DNA of 64,000 nt from Odoribacter sp. UBA944 (GCA_002293375.1 DBDA01000017.1:39587-103586); one strand, 5' to 3'; positions 17,169 through 26,685 are shown, counted from the first letter of the stretch. The notes: generated from the sequence alone by a model not told the origin. Translations and numbers: made by a program.

Positions 17169-18728
17169 ATGAAAAAGTGTAGTTTTGTATATATCGCGCT
17201 CTGTGTCGGCCTCTGCTTTGCCCTGGCCGGTTGCGACGATTTTTTAGATGTGATGCCCGACAACCGGGCGGAAGTCAATACGGCGAGCAAAGTAACTTCC
17301 CTGTTGGTGTCGGCATATCCGCTGAGTACATCTGTTGGGTTGATGGAGATGGCTTCGGATAATGCCCAGGACAACGGTGACCGTTTTTCCGCGCTGGGCC
17401 AGGAGCAGGAAGATGCTTATTTGTGGAAAGATATTACTGTTACCAGCAATGACTCTCCGCAGTTGTTTTGGGATGCATGCTACAATGCCGCTGCTGCTGC
17501 CAACCAGGCGTTGAGCGCCATCGAAGAGATGGGCAATCCGGCCAATTTGCAGGCACAGCGCGGGGAAGCGCTCATCTGCCGCGCGTATGCGCACTTTGCA
17601 CTGGCAAATATGTTTTGCCTGCCGTACAATCCCCAAACGGCCGAGACGGATTTGGGGCTGCCTTACGCCGAAGCGCCCGAAACGACGGTTGCTCCGCACT
17701 ACGAACGGGGAAACCTGAAGACGCTGTACGAGAAGATCAATGCCGATATCGAGGCGGGGTTGCCACTCGTCAACGATGAGATCTATACAGTGCCGAAGTA
17801 CCACTTTAACCGGAAGGCGGCGCACGCTTTTGCCGCCCGGTTTAATCTTTATTACCACCGGTATGACAAAGTGATCGAGTACGCCGGCGTTGTACTGGGT
17901 GCTTCGCCCGACAAGATGATGCGGAATTGGGCGGCTATTGATGCTGCTCCGTCCGATTTCAATGTGCGGGCGAATATGTATATCTCGGCCAGCGATCCGG
18001 CTAATTTGTTGATGTTGCCTGTTTACTCCGATTGGTGTATTTGGCATGGCCCGTTTTCTTTAGGGCAGAAATATGGCCATGCCAGAGTCATTTGTGAGAG
18101 GGAAACCATGCGTGCTCCGGGGTTGTGGGGAACGGGTGCTGCTTTTTATCCGGCTAATTCCATTTGGTCTCCTGCGGAGAAGATGCCTGTAACTAAAATT
18201 GCCTACTATGTTGAATATCTTGACAAGGTGGCCGAAACAGGGTATGTCAGGGATGTAATAGTGGCTTTTTCCGGTGACGAAACGTTGCTGTGCCGGGCCG
18301 AGGCGTATGCCCTGAAGGGAGAATTGGACAAAGCGACCGAAGATATCAATGTTTGGGTGGCATCGCACACCTACGGAGTGGAACAACTCACAACGGATTC
18401 GATAGTCAAGTTCTATGAATCCGTAGCGTATATGCCGACACAGATCACAGGCGACAACCAACGGACCGTGAAAAAGCGGATCAACCCGCGTGGCTTTACG
18501 GTGGCGGCAGGCGATCAGGAGAATATGATCCAGTGCCTTTTGCACCTGCGGCGTGTAGAAAATATACACGAAGGGTTGCGTTGGGAGGACATCAAGCGGT
18601 ACGGCATTGAAATTGCACACAACCGCGACGGACAGGCCGATGATGTATTGACGTTAGACGACCCGCGGCGCGCCATGCAATTGCCGCAAGCCGTGATCAG
18701 CGCCGGTTTGGCGGCCAATCCCAGATAA
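17169..18728 (+). CDS. SusD/RagB family lipoprotein
   Basis: The protein has 519 residues from the ATG at 17169; a TTG at 17163 would only add two residues. The signal MKKCSFVYIALCVGLCFALAGC gives a lipidated Cys followed by DDFLDVMPDNR, the usual SusD start. Helical repeats include ALSAIEEMG and QRGEALICRAYAHFALANMF, with the late segments LLCRAEAYALKGELDKATEDIN and IHEGLRWEDIKRYGIEI that mark the family. It should form the lid of the SusC channel encoded just upstream. It differs from the left-hand SusD, in line with a different substrate. Confidence 0.92.
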   Translation: MKKCSFVYIALCVGLCFALAGCDDFLDVMPDNRAEVNTASKVTSLLVSAYPLSTSVGLMEMASDNAQDNGDRFSALGQEQEDAYLWKDITVTSNDSPQLFWDACYNAAAAANQALSAIEEMGNPANLQAQRGEALICRAYAHFALANMFCLPYNPQTAETDLGLPYAEAPETTVAPHYERGNLKTLYEKINADIEAGLPLVNDEIYTVPKYHFNRKAAHAFAARFNLYYHRYDKVIEYAGVVLGASPDKMMRNWAAIDAAPSDFNVRANMYISASDPANLLMLPVYSDWCIWHGPFSLGQKYGHARVICERETMRAPGLWGTGAAFYPANSIWSPAEKMPVTKIAYYVEYLDKVAETGYVRDVIVAFSGDETLLCRAEAYALKGELDKATEDINVWVASHTYGVEQLTTDSIVKFYESVAYMPTQITGDNQRTVKKRINPRGFTVAAGDQENMIQCLLHLRRVENIHEGLRWEDIKRYGIEIAHNRDGQADDVLTLDDPRRAMQLPQAVISAGLAANPR

Positions 18729-18747
18729 TAATTTAAAAATAGAAAGC

Positions 18748-19626
18748 ATGAAAAATATACAATGGTTGTTGATAGCACTTCTGGCAGGCTTATGGGGCGC
18801 TTGCAGCGAAGAGGATCTGGATCCCAAAAGCATCTTTGGACCGGAGGCGGGCGTGGTGGAGAATGAGTTTGACGCTTGGCTCTACACAAACTATGTCCGG
18901 CCGTACAACGTTCAATTCAAATACCGGCTGGAAGACCGGGAGACCAATCCCCAGTACAATTTGGTGCCGGCGGATTACCACAATTCCATTGCGCTGGCCA
19001 AGATGACCAAGCATGTTTGGATCGATGCGTATGAAGAGTTGCTGGGAGCGGCGTTTCTTCGCACCTACTGCCCGAAAATCCTTTTTTTGGTCGGTTCTGT
19101 GGGGTATGATCGGGGCCAGGTTGTGTTGGGTACGGCAGAAGGCGGTATGAAGATCGTGCTGTACAATGTCAACGGCATTGATACGGATAACTTGGATTTG
19201 GAGATGCTCAATTATTTCTTCTTCCACACGATGCATCATGAGTTTGCACACATTCTGCACCAGACGAAGAGTTACTCCACCGATTTTAATCTGATCACTC
19301 CTTCGGATTACACATCGGGTTCTTGGGTCAATCTCGATGATCAGGAGGCGTTAGACATGGGCTTTATTACCCCCTACGGCAGTTCGGAGCCTCAGGAGGA
19401 CTTTGTGGAGATATTTTCTATTTATATCACCCACAGTGCAGCCTATTGGAATAATCTGATGAGGAGGACCAGTGCTGAAGGGCGGAGTAAAATTGACCAA
19501 AAATTGGAGATTGTGCGGGATTATATGCTTACTTCTTGGGGGATCGACATGGATGCGTTGCGGGGGATCGTCCTGCGCCGTTCGGAAGAGATCTTGACAA
19601 TGGATGATTTAACAATGCTTAATTAA
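18748..19626 (+). CDS. Substrate import-associated zinc metallohydrolase lipoprotein
   Basis: This 292-residue lipoprotein starts MKNIQWLLIALLAGLWGACS. The zinc-binding HExxH motif is in FFHTMHHEFAHILHQTKSY, and a downstream Glu-rich segment (SEPQEDFVEIFSIYITH) fits the third ligand region. The pattern is that of the family named substrate import-associated zinc metallohydrolase lipoprotein (zincin-like, putative peptidase), which is known to occur beside SusC/SusD pairs. It lies 19 bases after susD and 7 bases before the DUF4302-like gene, the common order. It probably cleaves a peptide or protein at the cell surface before import; activity and substrate are inferred. Confidence 0.88.
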   Translation: MKNIQWLLIALLAGLWGACSEEDLDPKSIFGPEAGVVENEFDAWLYTNYVRPYNVQFKYRLEDRETNPQYNLVPADYHNSIALAKMTKHVWIDAYEELLGAAFLRTYCPKILFLVGSVGYDRGQVVLGTAEGGMKIVLYNVNGIDTDNLDLEMLNYFFFHTMHHEFAHILHQTKSYSTDFNLITPSDYTSGSWVNLDDQEALDMGFITPYGSSEPQEDFVEIFSIYITHSAAYWNNLMRRTSAEGRSKIDQKLEIVRDYMLTSWGIDMDALRGIVLRRSEEILTMDDLTMLN

Positions 19627-19633
19627 TGAACGT

Positions 19634-20901
19634 ATGAAAAAGATATTTTACCTGTTTTGCCTGCTCGCAGCGACTTTGGCGGTTGCCTGTACGCACGAGG
19701 AGGAGGATCTGTTCGGCGATTCGTCGGCCAACCGGGCGGATGCGACTATCTTTGCCAGCATAGAGGTGCTGACGGAGGCCTCCAACGGCTGGCTGATGGA
19801 GTATTTTCCTGCTTCTGCGCAGGAGTATGGCGGCTATAATCTGCTGTTGGATTTCAACACGGATGGGACGGTGCAAGTGGCCGGTGAGGTTGCCAACCCG
19901 GACGATGTGACAACCGGCCTTTATTCTGTGAAACAGAGCGCAGGTATAGTGCTTTCGTTCGATACGTACAACGAAATTTTCCACTTTTCTCCGACCCAGC
20001 CATTCCTTATGCCGGGGGAGAGGGCTACGGTTTTGAGGGGGATTACGACTTTCTGGTGTTGGAAGCCTCTCCCGAAAAGGTGGTGCTCATGGGAAAGAAG
20101 ACGGAGGGTATTGCCGTGCTGACTCCCATGCAGGGCGATTGGGGCGACTTCATCACCGGGATTCAGGAGGCGGAAGCCGCGATGACTTTTCCCAAGCTTA
20201 TCTTGAAGATTGGGGAGGACACTGTTCGGGTCTCTCTCTCTTATCGGACAATGACCTTTACCTTCGAAGAGAACGGAGAGCAAAAATCGCAAATGGCCTC
20301 CTATATCGTAACAGAAACCGGCTACAAATTTTATGCACCGGTGGAGGTGCTGGGTGTGTCCCTTTCGGGCTTCACATTTGATGCTGCCAATCAATGGTTC
20401 ACCGAATACAACAACGCTGCAGTGGTGTTGCTTCCTGTTCCTCCGTCGCTGAACGAACAGTTTGTGGCAGGGAATTGGTACTTTGCATACAGTGCCTTAA
20501 GTGCCAGTGTGAAGCCTTATTTTGCAATGGCCGCTAATGGCAGCGCTTCGGATGGCGAGGAAATTGTCTATATGTATATGGGTTCGACTGCCGATGGATA
20601 TGGATTTTATTTTCAAAGCGGGGGCTATAAGGGCTACTTAGGTTATAATTATACATTGATAGGAGAAGATCAGATTACATTGTCTTTCGCTCTTTCTGGT
20701 GACAATAATGGTGTGTATTATTATAATAACCTTGGTTACAATTATGTAGTTAGTATAGTAGGTCCTTCTGCCGGAAAAACCTATACGTTGACAACAGATG
20801 ATCTTGCCGCTCCGACTTACATCACGTTGACAGACAATGCCAATCCGGCAAATGTCATGACATTGAGTAAAGCGGTGGTAAATTATCCGTTTGACAACTG
20901 A
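19634..20901 (+). pseudogene. DUF4302-like lipoprotein gene with a frameshift
   Basis: Two overlapping frames make one protein. The first (from 19634) gives a lipoprotein signal, MKKIFYLFCLLAATLAVACT, and about 125 sensible residues up to EIFHFSPTQPFLMPG, then nonsense to 20122. The other frame picks up as GEGYGFEGDYDFLVLEASPEKV and continues to 20901. The shift is at the run of five G at 20014-20018: one more G would restore a single frame of about 422 residues. The product resembles the DUF4302 lipoproteins found with SusC/SusD and the HExxH lipoprotein. This may be a real mutation, slippage at the G run or a sequencing error. Its function is unknown. Confidence 0.75.
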
Positions 20902-20917
20902 TTTTTTATGAGGTGAG

Positions 20918-20945
20918 GAAGGTGTCTTGGTAACGAGACACCTTC
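20918..20945 (+). terminator. Bidirectional terminator between the right SusC operon and the DUF58 gene
   Basis: Stem of 10 bp (20918-20927 with 20936-20945, GAAGGTGTCT and complement), loop of 8 bases, followed by CTTTTA. It lies 17 bases past the DUF4302-like gene and two bases from the convergent DUF58 stop, so it can serve both. Confidence 0.8.
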
Positions 20946-20947
20946 TT

Positions 20948-21868
20948 TTAAAACAACCGACTGCGTTTGATGAGGTAGGGCAGAAGTACCTCTTTGAACC
21001 CTTCGTTGATGTCCGCCTCGACGAAATCGATCTGGTACTGCCCGCAGCGGAGCTTGAGTTCGTGGTAAAATTCGGCGACTTTTTGTTTGTAGGTTTCGCG
21101 GATTTCGTTGGGAGAGAATTTGATCTCCCTTCCGCTCTCCATGTCAATGAAGATGTGCGGGCGGTTGGAAAACTCGAATTGCTCCTCTGTTTTTTTGTCT
21201 TTGACGTGGAACAGAATGATCTCGTGTTTGTTGTAGCGCAGGTGTTGCAGGGCGGCGAAGAGTTCCTCCGCATTGTTGTTGGAGAACATGTCCGAGAAAA
21301 GCACGATCAGCGACCGCTTGCCGATGGTGTCGGCCAATTGGTGCAGTACCTGGGCGGTCCGGGTCGGTTTGTTCAGCGGGACCCCGTCGAGCAGAAGCGT
21401 ACGCAACCGGTTGTACAGCATCTGCGTGTGGGTGGTGTTCAGCTTGGTGTCCGTGAGGGTCTCGATCTTGTCGGAAAAGAGGCACAGCCCGGAGGCATCC
21501 CGTTGGCGGCGCAACAGGTAGATCAAAGCGGCAGCCGAATAGATGGAGAAGTTCAGTTTATTCACTTGGTCCGACTGGTACGGGAAGAGCATGGAGGAGG
21601 AGGTGTCTATGACGAGGTACGACCGCAGATTGGTCTCCTCTTCGTATTGCTTGAGAAATAATTTTTCCGTGCGGGCGTACAATTTCCAGTCGACGTGTTT
21701 GGTGGACTCTCCGGTGTTGTATACCCGGTGTTCGGCAAATTCTACGGAGAAGCCGTGGTACGGACTCCGGTGGAGGCCCGTAATAAAGCCCTCCACGATT
21801 TGCGAAGCGATAAACTCCAGGTTGTCGAACTGTTCGTACTGTACGATCTCTTCCAGCGTTGCAGCCAT
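20948..21868 (-). CDS. DUF58 domain protein
   Basis: This 306-residue protein is typical in length for the DUF58 family. The family signature is seen in FAEHRVYNTGESTKHVDWKLYART, followed by KLFLKQYEEETNLRSYLVIDTSSSM, the start of a von Willebrand A-like fold with the metal-site DTSSSM. DUF58 proteins usually sit beside a MoxR-type AAA ATPase and are thought to act in protein maturation or envelope stress. Here no MoxR gene is adjacent: trxA is upstream, separated by a terminator, so this gene probably has its own promoter in or near that 55-base gap, or the partner is elsewhere. No transmembrane segment is visible. Confidence 0.88.
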   Translation of the reverse strand: MAATLEEIVQYEQFDNLEFIASQIVEGFITGLHRSPYHGFSVEFAEHRVYNTGESTKHVDWKLYARTEKLFLKQYEEETNLRSYLVIDTSSSMLFPYQSDQVNKLNFSIYSAAALIYLLRRQRDASGLCLFSDKIETLTDTKLNTTHTQMLYNRLRTLLLDGVPLNKPTRTAQVLHQLADTIGKRSLIVLFSDMFSNNNAEELFAALQHLRYNKHEIILFHVKDKKTEEQFEFSNRPHIFIDMESGREIKFSPNEIRETYKQKVAEFYHELKLRCGQYQIDFVEADINEGFKEVLLPYLIKRSRLF

Positions 21869-21888
21869 GATCCGAAGGAAAAATAAAA

Positions 21889-21910
21889 GAGGCTGAATTT
21901 AAGCAGCCTC
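21889..21910 (-). terminator. Terminator after trxA
   Basis: Inverted repeat GAGGCTG (21889-21895) with CAGCCTC (21904-21910), 13 bases past the trxA stop on the minus strand and followed there by a T-rich run (complement of AAAAATAAAA). The core is the same as in the terminators at 7864 and 44544. Confidence 0.8.
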
Positions 21911-21922
21911 TTTCTTAATCGT

Positions 21923-22240
21923 TTAAAGAATGGCGTTAATTTTCTCCGCCAGGGCCGTTTTCGGAGCGGCGCCTACCTGTTTGTTCACGACTTCGCCGTT
22001 TTTCAGGAACAGGATGGTCGGAATGTTGCGGATGCCGTAACGGGCGGCCGTGCCGGGGCAACTGTCTACATCCACTTTCACAACCAGCAATCTGCCGGCG
22101 TATTCGACGGAAGCCTCTTCCACGAGGGGGAGCATCATTTTACAGGGGCCGCACCATTCCGCCCAGAAATCAACCATCACCGGAAGCTCTGATTTCAACA
22201 CAACTTCCTCAAAGTTAGAGTCATTAACTGCTATTGCCAT
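21923..22240 (-). CDS. trxA: Thioredoxin
   Basis: This 105-residue protein is of normal thioredoxin length and has no signal peptide. The redox motif WCGPCK has its cysteines at 30 and 33 (FWAEWCGPCKM), and the cis-Pro is in IRNIPTILF near residue 75. It reduces disulfides in cytoplasmic proteins, drawing electrons from thioredoxin reductase. It follows dnaE on the same strand by 120 bases that hold the repeated leader element (copy B), and it ends at its own terminator. It may be read from dnaE, from a promoter in that leader, or from both. Confidence 0.96.
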   Translation of the reverse strand: MAIAVNDSNFEEVVLKSELPVMVDFWAEWCGPCKMMLPLVEEASVEYAGRLLVVKVDVDSCPGTAARYGIRNIPTILFLKNGEVVNKQVGAAPKTALAEKINAIL

Positions 22241-22267
22241 ATCGTATCTATTTGGGTTTGTATTTCA

Positions 22268-22349
22268 ATACGTTGTATTTTTTTCATTATGGTCGTATGG
22301 AACCCTTTGCAACAACATCTTCTTTGGCGCTTGTCAGCATGCGGGTTTC
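22268..22349 (-). repeat. Repeated leader element, copy B (upstream of trxA)
   Basis: Reading on the minus strand, this starts 11 bases after the dnaE stop codon and ends 27 bases before the trxA ATG. Blocks at 22308-22349, 22294-22302 and 22268-22292 are identical to copy A at 4128-4246. A small frame (22287-22340) starts MLTSAKEDVVA as in copy A and continues KGSIRP before TAA. I saw no third copy in the window. Confidence 0.9.
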
Positions 22350-22360
22350 TTCGAGCAAAA

Positions 22361-25300
22361 TTAGTCAATTTTGAGTTTAAAGGTATCATTATTCTCGAAA
22401 TATTCGTACAATTCCTTGGAACGCTCTATCTTACAGGATCTTGAAAATAGCTGAACCTGATAGCCGTTTGGATCGTACAGCACAAAATGGAGCGGGACAA
22501 GCCCCTCTTCTTTGTTGACAGGTGGCTGCCGGTGGACAAAGAGCGTATTGATTTCATGGATGGCTTCCGGAGTAAGTGACTCCACGTTTACTTGCAGGGT
22601 CACCTTGGAGATCAGTTTTTCGCCGATCACACTCAGCAAATCCATACTGAGAATAGTAAATGTCAGATCGTTCGGATCGTCGCTCCACTTTTTCTGGACG
22701 ATCCGGCCTTTTACATAGATGGCGGTTTCCAGAATAAAGTAGTTGCGGAACTTGACGTAATCCTCTCCGAACAACGCAATCTCGTAGGTCCCGCTGAAAT
22801 CTTCCAGTGTGAGGATGCCGAAGTCGTTCCCTTTTTTGGTTTTGCCTTCCCGCATGTTGATGATGATGCCGGCCAGGGTGATCTCTTTTCCTTTCAGGGC
22901 GGCCTGGTTGTTGTTGACCTCTTCCAACGGCGTACAGAGGTGTTTGATTTCGAGCTTGTACGGATCCAACGGATGCGATGTCAGGTAGATGCCTATCAAC
23001 TCTTTCTCCTTCTTGGACCGCTCCAGGTCGCTCCACGGTTCGCAGTGCGGGATCGGGGGACGGGAGACTTCGTACCCCTCCATGCCGCCGAAGAGCGAAG
23101 CTTGGAGGTTCAGGCTGTCTTTCTGGTTCTTTTGCCCGAAGTTAATTAAGGTATCCAGTACGATGGTGGTGGCGTCCAACGGATGGAAGTATTGCGCCCG
23201 GTGAAATCCGAAACTGTCCAGTCCGCCGGCGATGATCAGGTTTTCCAGCGTTTTCCGGTTGGCGCTTTTGTAATCCAACCGCTCAAAAAAGTCGTACACA
23301 TCCTTGTATACCCCGTTTTCTGCCCGCTCCTGGATGATCCGTTCCACCGCTCCTTCACCCACCCCTTTGATGGCCGCCATGCCGAAGCGGATGTCACCGC
23401 GGCTGTTCACAGTGAAGTCGTTGTAGGATTCGTTTACGTCCGGCGCCAGCACCTTCAATCCCATGCGTTTGCACTCGTCCATAAAGACCGTTACCTTTTC
23501 GATCTGGGAGAGGTTGTTGCTCAGGTTGGCCGCCATGAACTCCGCCGGGTAGTGGGCTTTCAGGTAGCCGGTTTGGTAGGCGATGTAGGCGTAGCAAACA
23601 GAGTGCGACTTGTTGAAGGCGTAGGAGGCGAAAGCTTCCCAGTCGCCCCAGATCTTCTGCACCAGTGCGTCCATCTCTTTCCCCGCTTCCGCGCACTTTT
23701 CGGCGAACTCTTTGTTTCCCCGGCACCCTTCGATAAACTGCCCCTTCAGCTTGTCCATCTCCTCCTTTTTCTTCTTGCCCATTGCTTTCCGGAGGGTGTC
23801 CGACATGCCCCGGGTAAATTGCCCCAACGCCCGGGACAGCAGCATCACCTGTTCCTGGTAAACGGTGATCCCGTATGTATTTTTCAGGAAGGGTTCCATC
23901 ATCGGATGGTCGTACACGATCGGCTCCTGTCCGTGTTTCCGGCGGATAAACTGCGGAATGTACTCCATGGGGCCCGGACGGTAGAGGGCGTTCATGGCGA
24001 CCAGGTCTTCGAACTGGTTCGGTTGCAACGCCCGGAGGTGTTTTTTCATCCCCGGAGATTCAAACTGGAACAATCCGGTAGTTTCTCCCTTGGAAAAAAG
24101 CTCGAAAGTCTTTTTGTCGTCTAAGGGAAGCTGGTCGGGGTCCAGTTCAACCTGTTTGGAGATCTTGATGTTGTTCAGACAGGTCTTGATGATGGAGAGG
24201 GTGCGTAGCCCGAGGAAGTCCATCTTCAACAGACCGATGGGTTCCACGAAGTGCCCGTCGTACTGGGTGGTCATCAGGCTCTCCCCTTCGGTCGCCATGA
24301 TGGGGATGTGGTCGGTCAGCGGGTCCCGGCTGATCAGTACGCCGCAGGCGTGTACCCCGGTCTGCCGCACCGAACCTTCCAGGGTTTCGGCCAGGTTGAT
24401 GGTTTTGGCGATCAGCGGATTGGAAGAGTTTTTTTCTTTCAGCAGGTCGGGATTCTCTTTATACGCTTTTTTCAAGGTCATTTTGGGCGCTTCCGGCACC
24501 ATTTTGGCCAGCCGGTTGGATTCGCTCAACTCCAGTTTCAATACCCGCGCTACATCTTTGATCGCCATTTTGGCCGCCATGCTGCCAAAGGTGACAATGT
24601 GGGCGACTTTGTCCTGCCCGTATTTTTCGGTCACCCATTCCAGAACCTTCTGCCGGCCTTCGTCGTCGAAATCGACGTCGATATCCGGCATGGAAATTCG
24701 ATCCGGGTTCAGGAAACGTTCGAACAGCAGGTCGTATTTTACAGGGTCTATATTGGTAATTCCCAGGCAATAAGCGACGACGCTCCCCGCGGCGGAACCG
24801 CGTCCGGGGCCGACGATGACCCCCATCTCCCGGGCGGCGGCGATAAAGTCCTGCACAATGAGGAAGTAGCCGGGAAATCCCATCGTCTTAATGGTGGTCA
24901 ACTCGAAATCCAGCCGCTCCTGGATGTCGGGCGCCAATTCGCCCGGCCATCTTTTCCGGGCGCCCTCCAAAGTCAGGTGCGCCAGGTAATCCGTTTCAAA
25001 TTTGATCCGGAGGATCTTTTCGTACTCTCCGGAGAGCTTCTTGTACCGCTCTTCGCCGAACTCTTGGATCAACGCCTCTTCCGGGAACTTCTTCCTGTAA
25101 TGCTCTTCCGTATCGAAACTTTCCGGGATGGGGAAAATGGGCATAATGGGGTCGGAATCGAGTCGGTACTCTTCGATTTTATTTGTAATTTCCTGCGTAT
25201 TTTCAATGACCTGCGGCATGTCTGAAAAGAGCTCAACCATTTCGACCGTGGTTTTGAACCACTCCTGGCGGGTGTAGCGCATGCGGTTGGGGTCGTCCAC

Positions 25301-26011
25301 GTCTTTGCGGGTGTTGAGGCAGATCAGCAGGTCGTGGGCTTCCGCATCTTCTTCGTTCAGAAAGTGAACGTCGTTGGTGGCGATCACCTTGATCCCCAGT
25401 TTTTCTCCCAACCGGAAAATGGCCTCGCTACAGAGCATCTGGTTATCGTAGACCTCTTTTTTCAGCCGGAAATCGTCGTTCGGGTGCCGCATCACCTCTA
25501 AATAGTAATCCTCTCCGAAGAGGTTTTGGTACCAGCGGGCGGCCTTTTCTGCTCCTTCCGGGTCGCCGGCCATGATCTTCTGGCAGATCTCTCCCCCCAG
25601 GCAGGCGGAGGCTGCGATCAATCCCTCGTGGTGTTTCTCCAGCAGGGTTTTGTCGATCCGCGGGCGGTAGTAGAAGCCGTCGATGTGCGCCGCGGAGGTC
25701 AGTTTCATCAGGTTTTTGTACCCCTGTTTGTTTTTGGCCAGCAGGATCAGGTGTTCTCCCGAACGGTCGGCCGGTTTCTCTTTGGAGGCCAGCGATGTCC
25801 GGGCCACGTAGGCTTCGCAGCCCAGGACCGGCTTAATGCCTTTGGCTTTGCAGGCATCGTGAAACAGTTTGATACCGAACATGTTGCCGTGGTCAGTGAG
25901 CGCCAGCGCCGTCATCCCGTCGGCAACGGCTTTGTCGACCAAACCCGGAATACTGGCGGCCCCGTCCAAGATGGAGTATTGGGAATGTACGTGAAAGTGG
26001 GTGAATTTCAT
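22361..26011 (-). CDS. dnaE: DNA polymerase III subunit alpha
   Basis: This 1216-residue protein is the replicative polymerase catalytic subunit. The N-terminal PHP domain begins FTHFHVHSQYSILDGAAS with ALTDHGNMFG. The polymerase active-site acids are in SMPDIDVDFDDEGRQK, and the third Asp is probably in LLKMDFLGLRTLSI. The fingers region has YRPGPMEYIPQFI and TYGITVYQEQVM. A helix-hairpin-helix and an OB-fold domain (ITLAGIIINMREGKTKKGN) lie near the C-terminus. The start is the ATG at 26011, 12 bases after the purN stop, so the two are likely co-transcribed. Nothing seems to be missing. Confidence 0.97.
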   Translation of the reverse strand: MKFTHFHVHSQYSILDGAASIPGLVDKAVADGMTALALTDHGNMFGIKLFHDACKAKGIKPVLGCEAYVARTSLASKEKPADRSGEHLILLAKNKQGYKNLMKLTSAAHIDGFYYRPRIDKTLLEKHHEGLIAASACLGGEICQKIMAGDPEGAEKAARWYQNLFGEDYYLEVMRHPNDDFRLKKEVYDNQMLCSEAIFRLGEKLGIKVIATNDVHFLNEEDAEAHDLLICLNTRKDVDDPNRMRYTRQEWFKTTVEMVELFSDMPQVIENTQEITNKIEEYRLDSDPIMPIFPIPESFDTEEHYRKKFPEEALIQEFGEERYKKLSGEYEKILRIKFETDYLAHLTLEGARKRWPGELAPDIQERLDFELTTIKTMGFPGYFLIVQDFIAAAREMGVIVGPGRGSAAGSVVAYCLGITNIDPVKYDLLFERFLNPDRISMPDIDVDFDDEGRQKVLEWVTEKYGQDKVAHIVTFGSMAAKMAIKDVARVLKLELSESNRLAKMVPEAPKMTLKKAYKENPDLLKEKNSSNPLIAKTINLAETLEGSVRQTGVHACGVLISRDPLTDHIPIMATEGESLMTTQYDGHFVEPIGLLKMDFLGLRTLSIIKTCLNNIKISKQVELDPDQLPLDDKKTFELFSKGETTGLFQFESPGMKKHLRALQPNQFEDLVAMNALYRPGPMEYIPQFIRRKHGQEPIVYDHPMMEPFLKNTYGITVYQEQVMLLSRALGQFTRGMSDTLRKAMGKKKKEEMDKLKGQFIEGCRGNKEFAEKCAEAGKEMDALVQKIWGDWEAFASYAFNKSHSVCYAYIAYQTGYLKAHYPAEFMAANLSNNLSQIEKVTVFMDECKRMGLKVLAPDVNESYNDFTVNSRGDIRFGMAAIKGVGEGAVERIIQERAENGVYKDVYDFFERLDYKSANRKTLENLIIAGGLDSFGFHRAQYFHPLDATTIVLDTLINFGQKNQKDSLNLQASLFGGMEGYEVSRPPIPHCEPWSDLERSKKEKELIGIYLTSHPLDPYKLEIKHLCTPLEEVNNNQAALKGKEITLAGIIINMREGKTKKGNDFGILTLEDFSGTYEIALFGEDYVKFRNYFILETAIYVKGRIVQKKWSDDPNDLTFTILSMDLLSVIGEKLISKVTLQVNVESLTPEAIHEINTLFVHRQPPVNKEEGLVPLHFVLYDPNGYQVQLFSRSCKIERSKELYEYFENNDTFKLKID

Positions 26012-26023
26012 GTAAACAGGCGC

Positions 26024-26593
26024 TTATAGTTGCTGGAGGGTTTGTTCGATGATTCGGGGAAAATGTTGATATTCCAGGGCATGTACTTTATCGGCTACGC
26101 TCTCCGGGGTGTCGTCCGGGGTGACCGGGCATTTGGCCTGGAACAGGATGTCGCCTTCGTCGTACCGGGTGTTGACCAAATGGATGGTGATGCCGCTCTC
26201 TTTTTCGCCGGCGGCCACAATGGCCCGGTGGACGTTCATGCCGTACATCCCTTTTCCGCCATAGGCAGGGAGCAGCGCGGGGTGGATGTTGATGATCCGT
26301 CCGGGGAACGCTTCAACGATACCCGGAGGAATGAGCCACAGAAAGCCTGCCAGGACAATAAAGTCTATAGTTCGCTCCCGGAGTTGTTTCAATATCCCCT
26401 CCGGATCCTGTAATTCGCAGCGGTTGAATACATAAGCGGGGATCCCGTATTTTTCGGCCCGTTGCAGCACAAATGCACCGGGAACGTTGCAATAAACGGA
26501 ATCCACGGAAATCTCCGGATTTTGCCCCAAAAAACGGATGATATTTTCGGCGTTAGAACCTGATCCAGAGGCGAATATTGCGATTTTCTTCAC
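26024..26593 (-). CDS. purN: Phosphoribosylglycinamide formyltransferase
   Basis: This 189-residue enzyme transfers a formyl group from 10-formyltetrahydrofolate to GAR in purine synthesis. The N-terminus MKKIAIFASGSGSNAENII is typical. The catalytic Asn-His pair is in IINIHPALLPAYGGKG and the catalytic Asp in TRYDEGDILFQ. It starts with GTG at 26593. A promoter with -33 TTTG and a near-consensus -7 box reads leftwards from 26621-26652. The gene is divergent from acpP and lies just ahead of dnaE. Confidence 0.95.
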   Translation of the reverse strand: MKKIAIFASGSGSNAENIIRFLGQNPEISVDSVYCNVPGAFVLQRAEKYGIPAYVFNRCELQDPEGILKQLRERTIDFIVLAGFLWLIPPGIVEAFPGRIINIHPALLPAYGGKGMYGMNVHRAIVAAGEKESGITIHLVNTRYDEGDILFQAKCPVTPDDTPESVADKVHALEYQHFPRIIEQTLQQL

Positions 26594-26620
26594 ACGATAA
26601 TATATTAAAAATCAAGACCA

Positions 26621-26652
26621 TAAAGGTAATAAAAGTTAGATTTCTCCCCAAA
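26621..26652 (-). promoter_or_regulatory. Probable promoter of purN-dnaE
   Basis: On the minus strand, TTTG (complement of 26649-26652), 20 bases, then TACCTTTA (complement of 26621-26628), one mismatch to TAnnTTTG. The start codon is 28 bases further on. Confidence 0.55.
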
Positions 26653-26654
26653 AG

Positions 26655-26685
26655 TTTTTTAGAAAAAAATAAAACTCTAACTTTG
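26655..26685 (+). promoter_or_regulatory. Probable promoter of acpP-fabF-rnc
   Basis: TTTT at 26655-26658, 19 bases, then TAACTTTG at 26678-26685, a full -7 match. The leader to the acpP ATG is about 75 bases. It abuts the divergent purN promoter. Confidence 0.65.
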
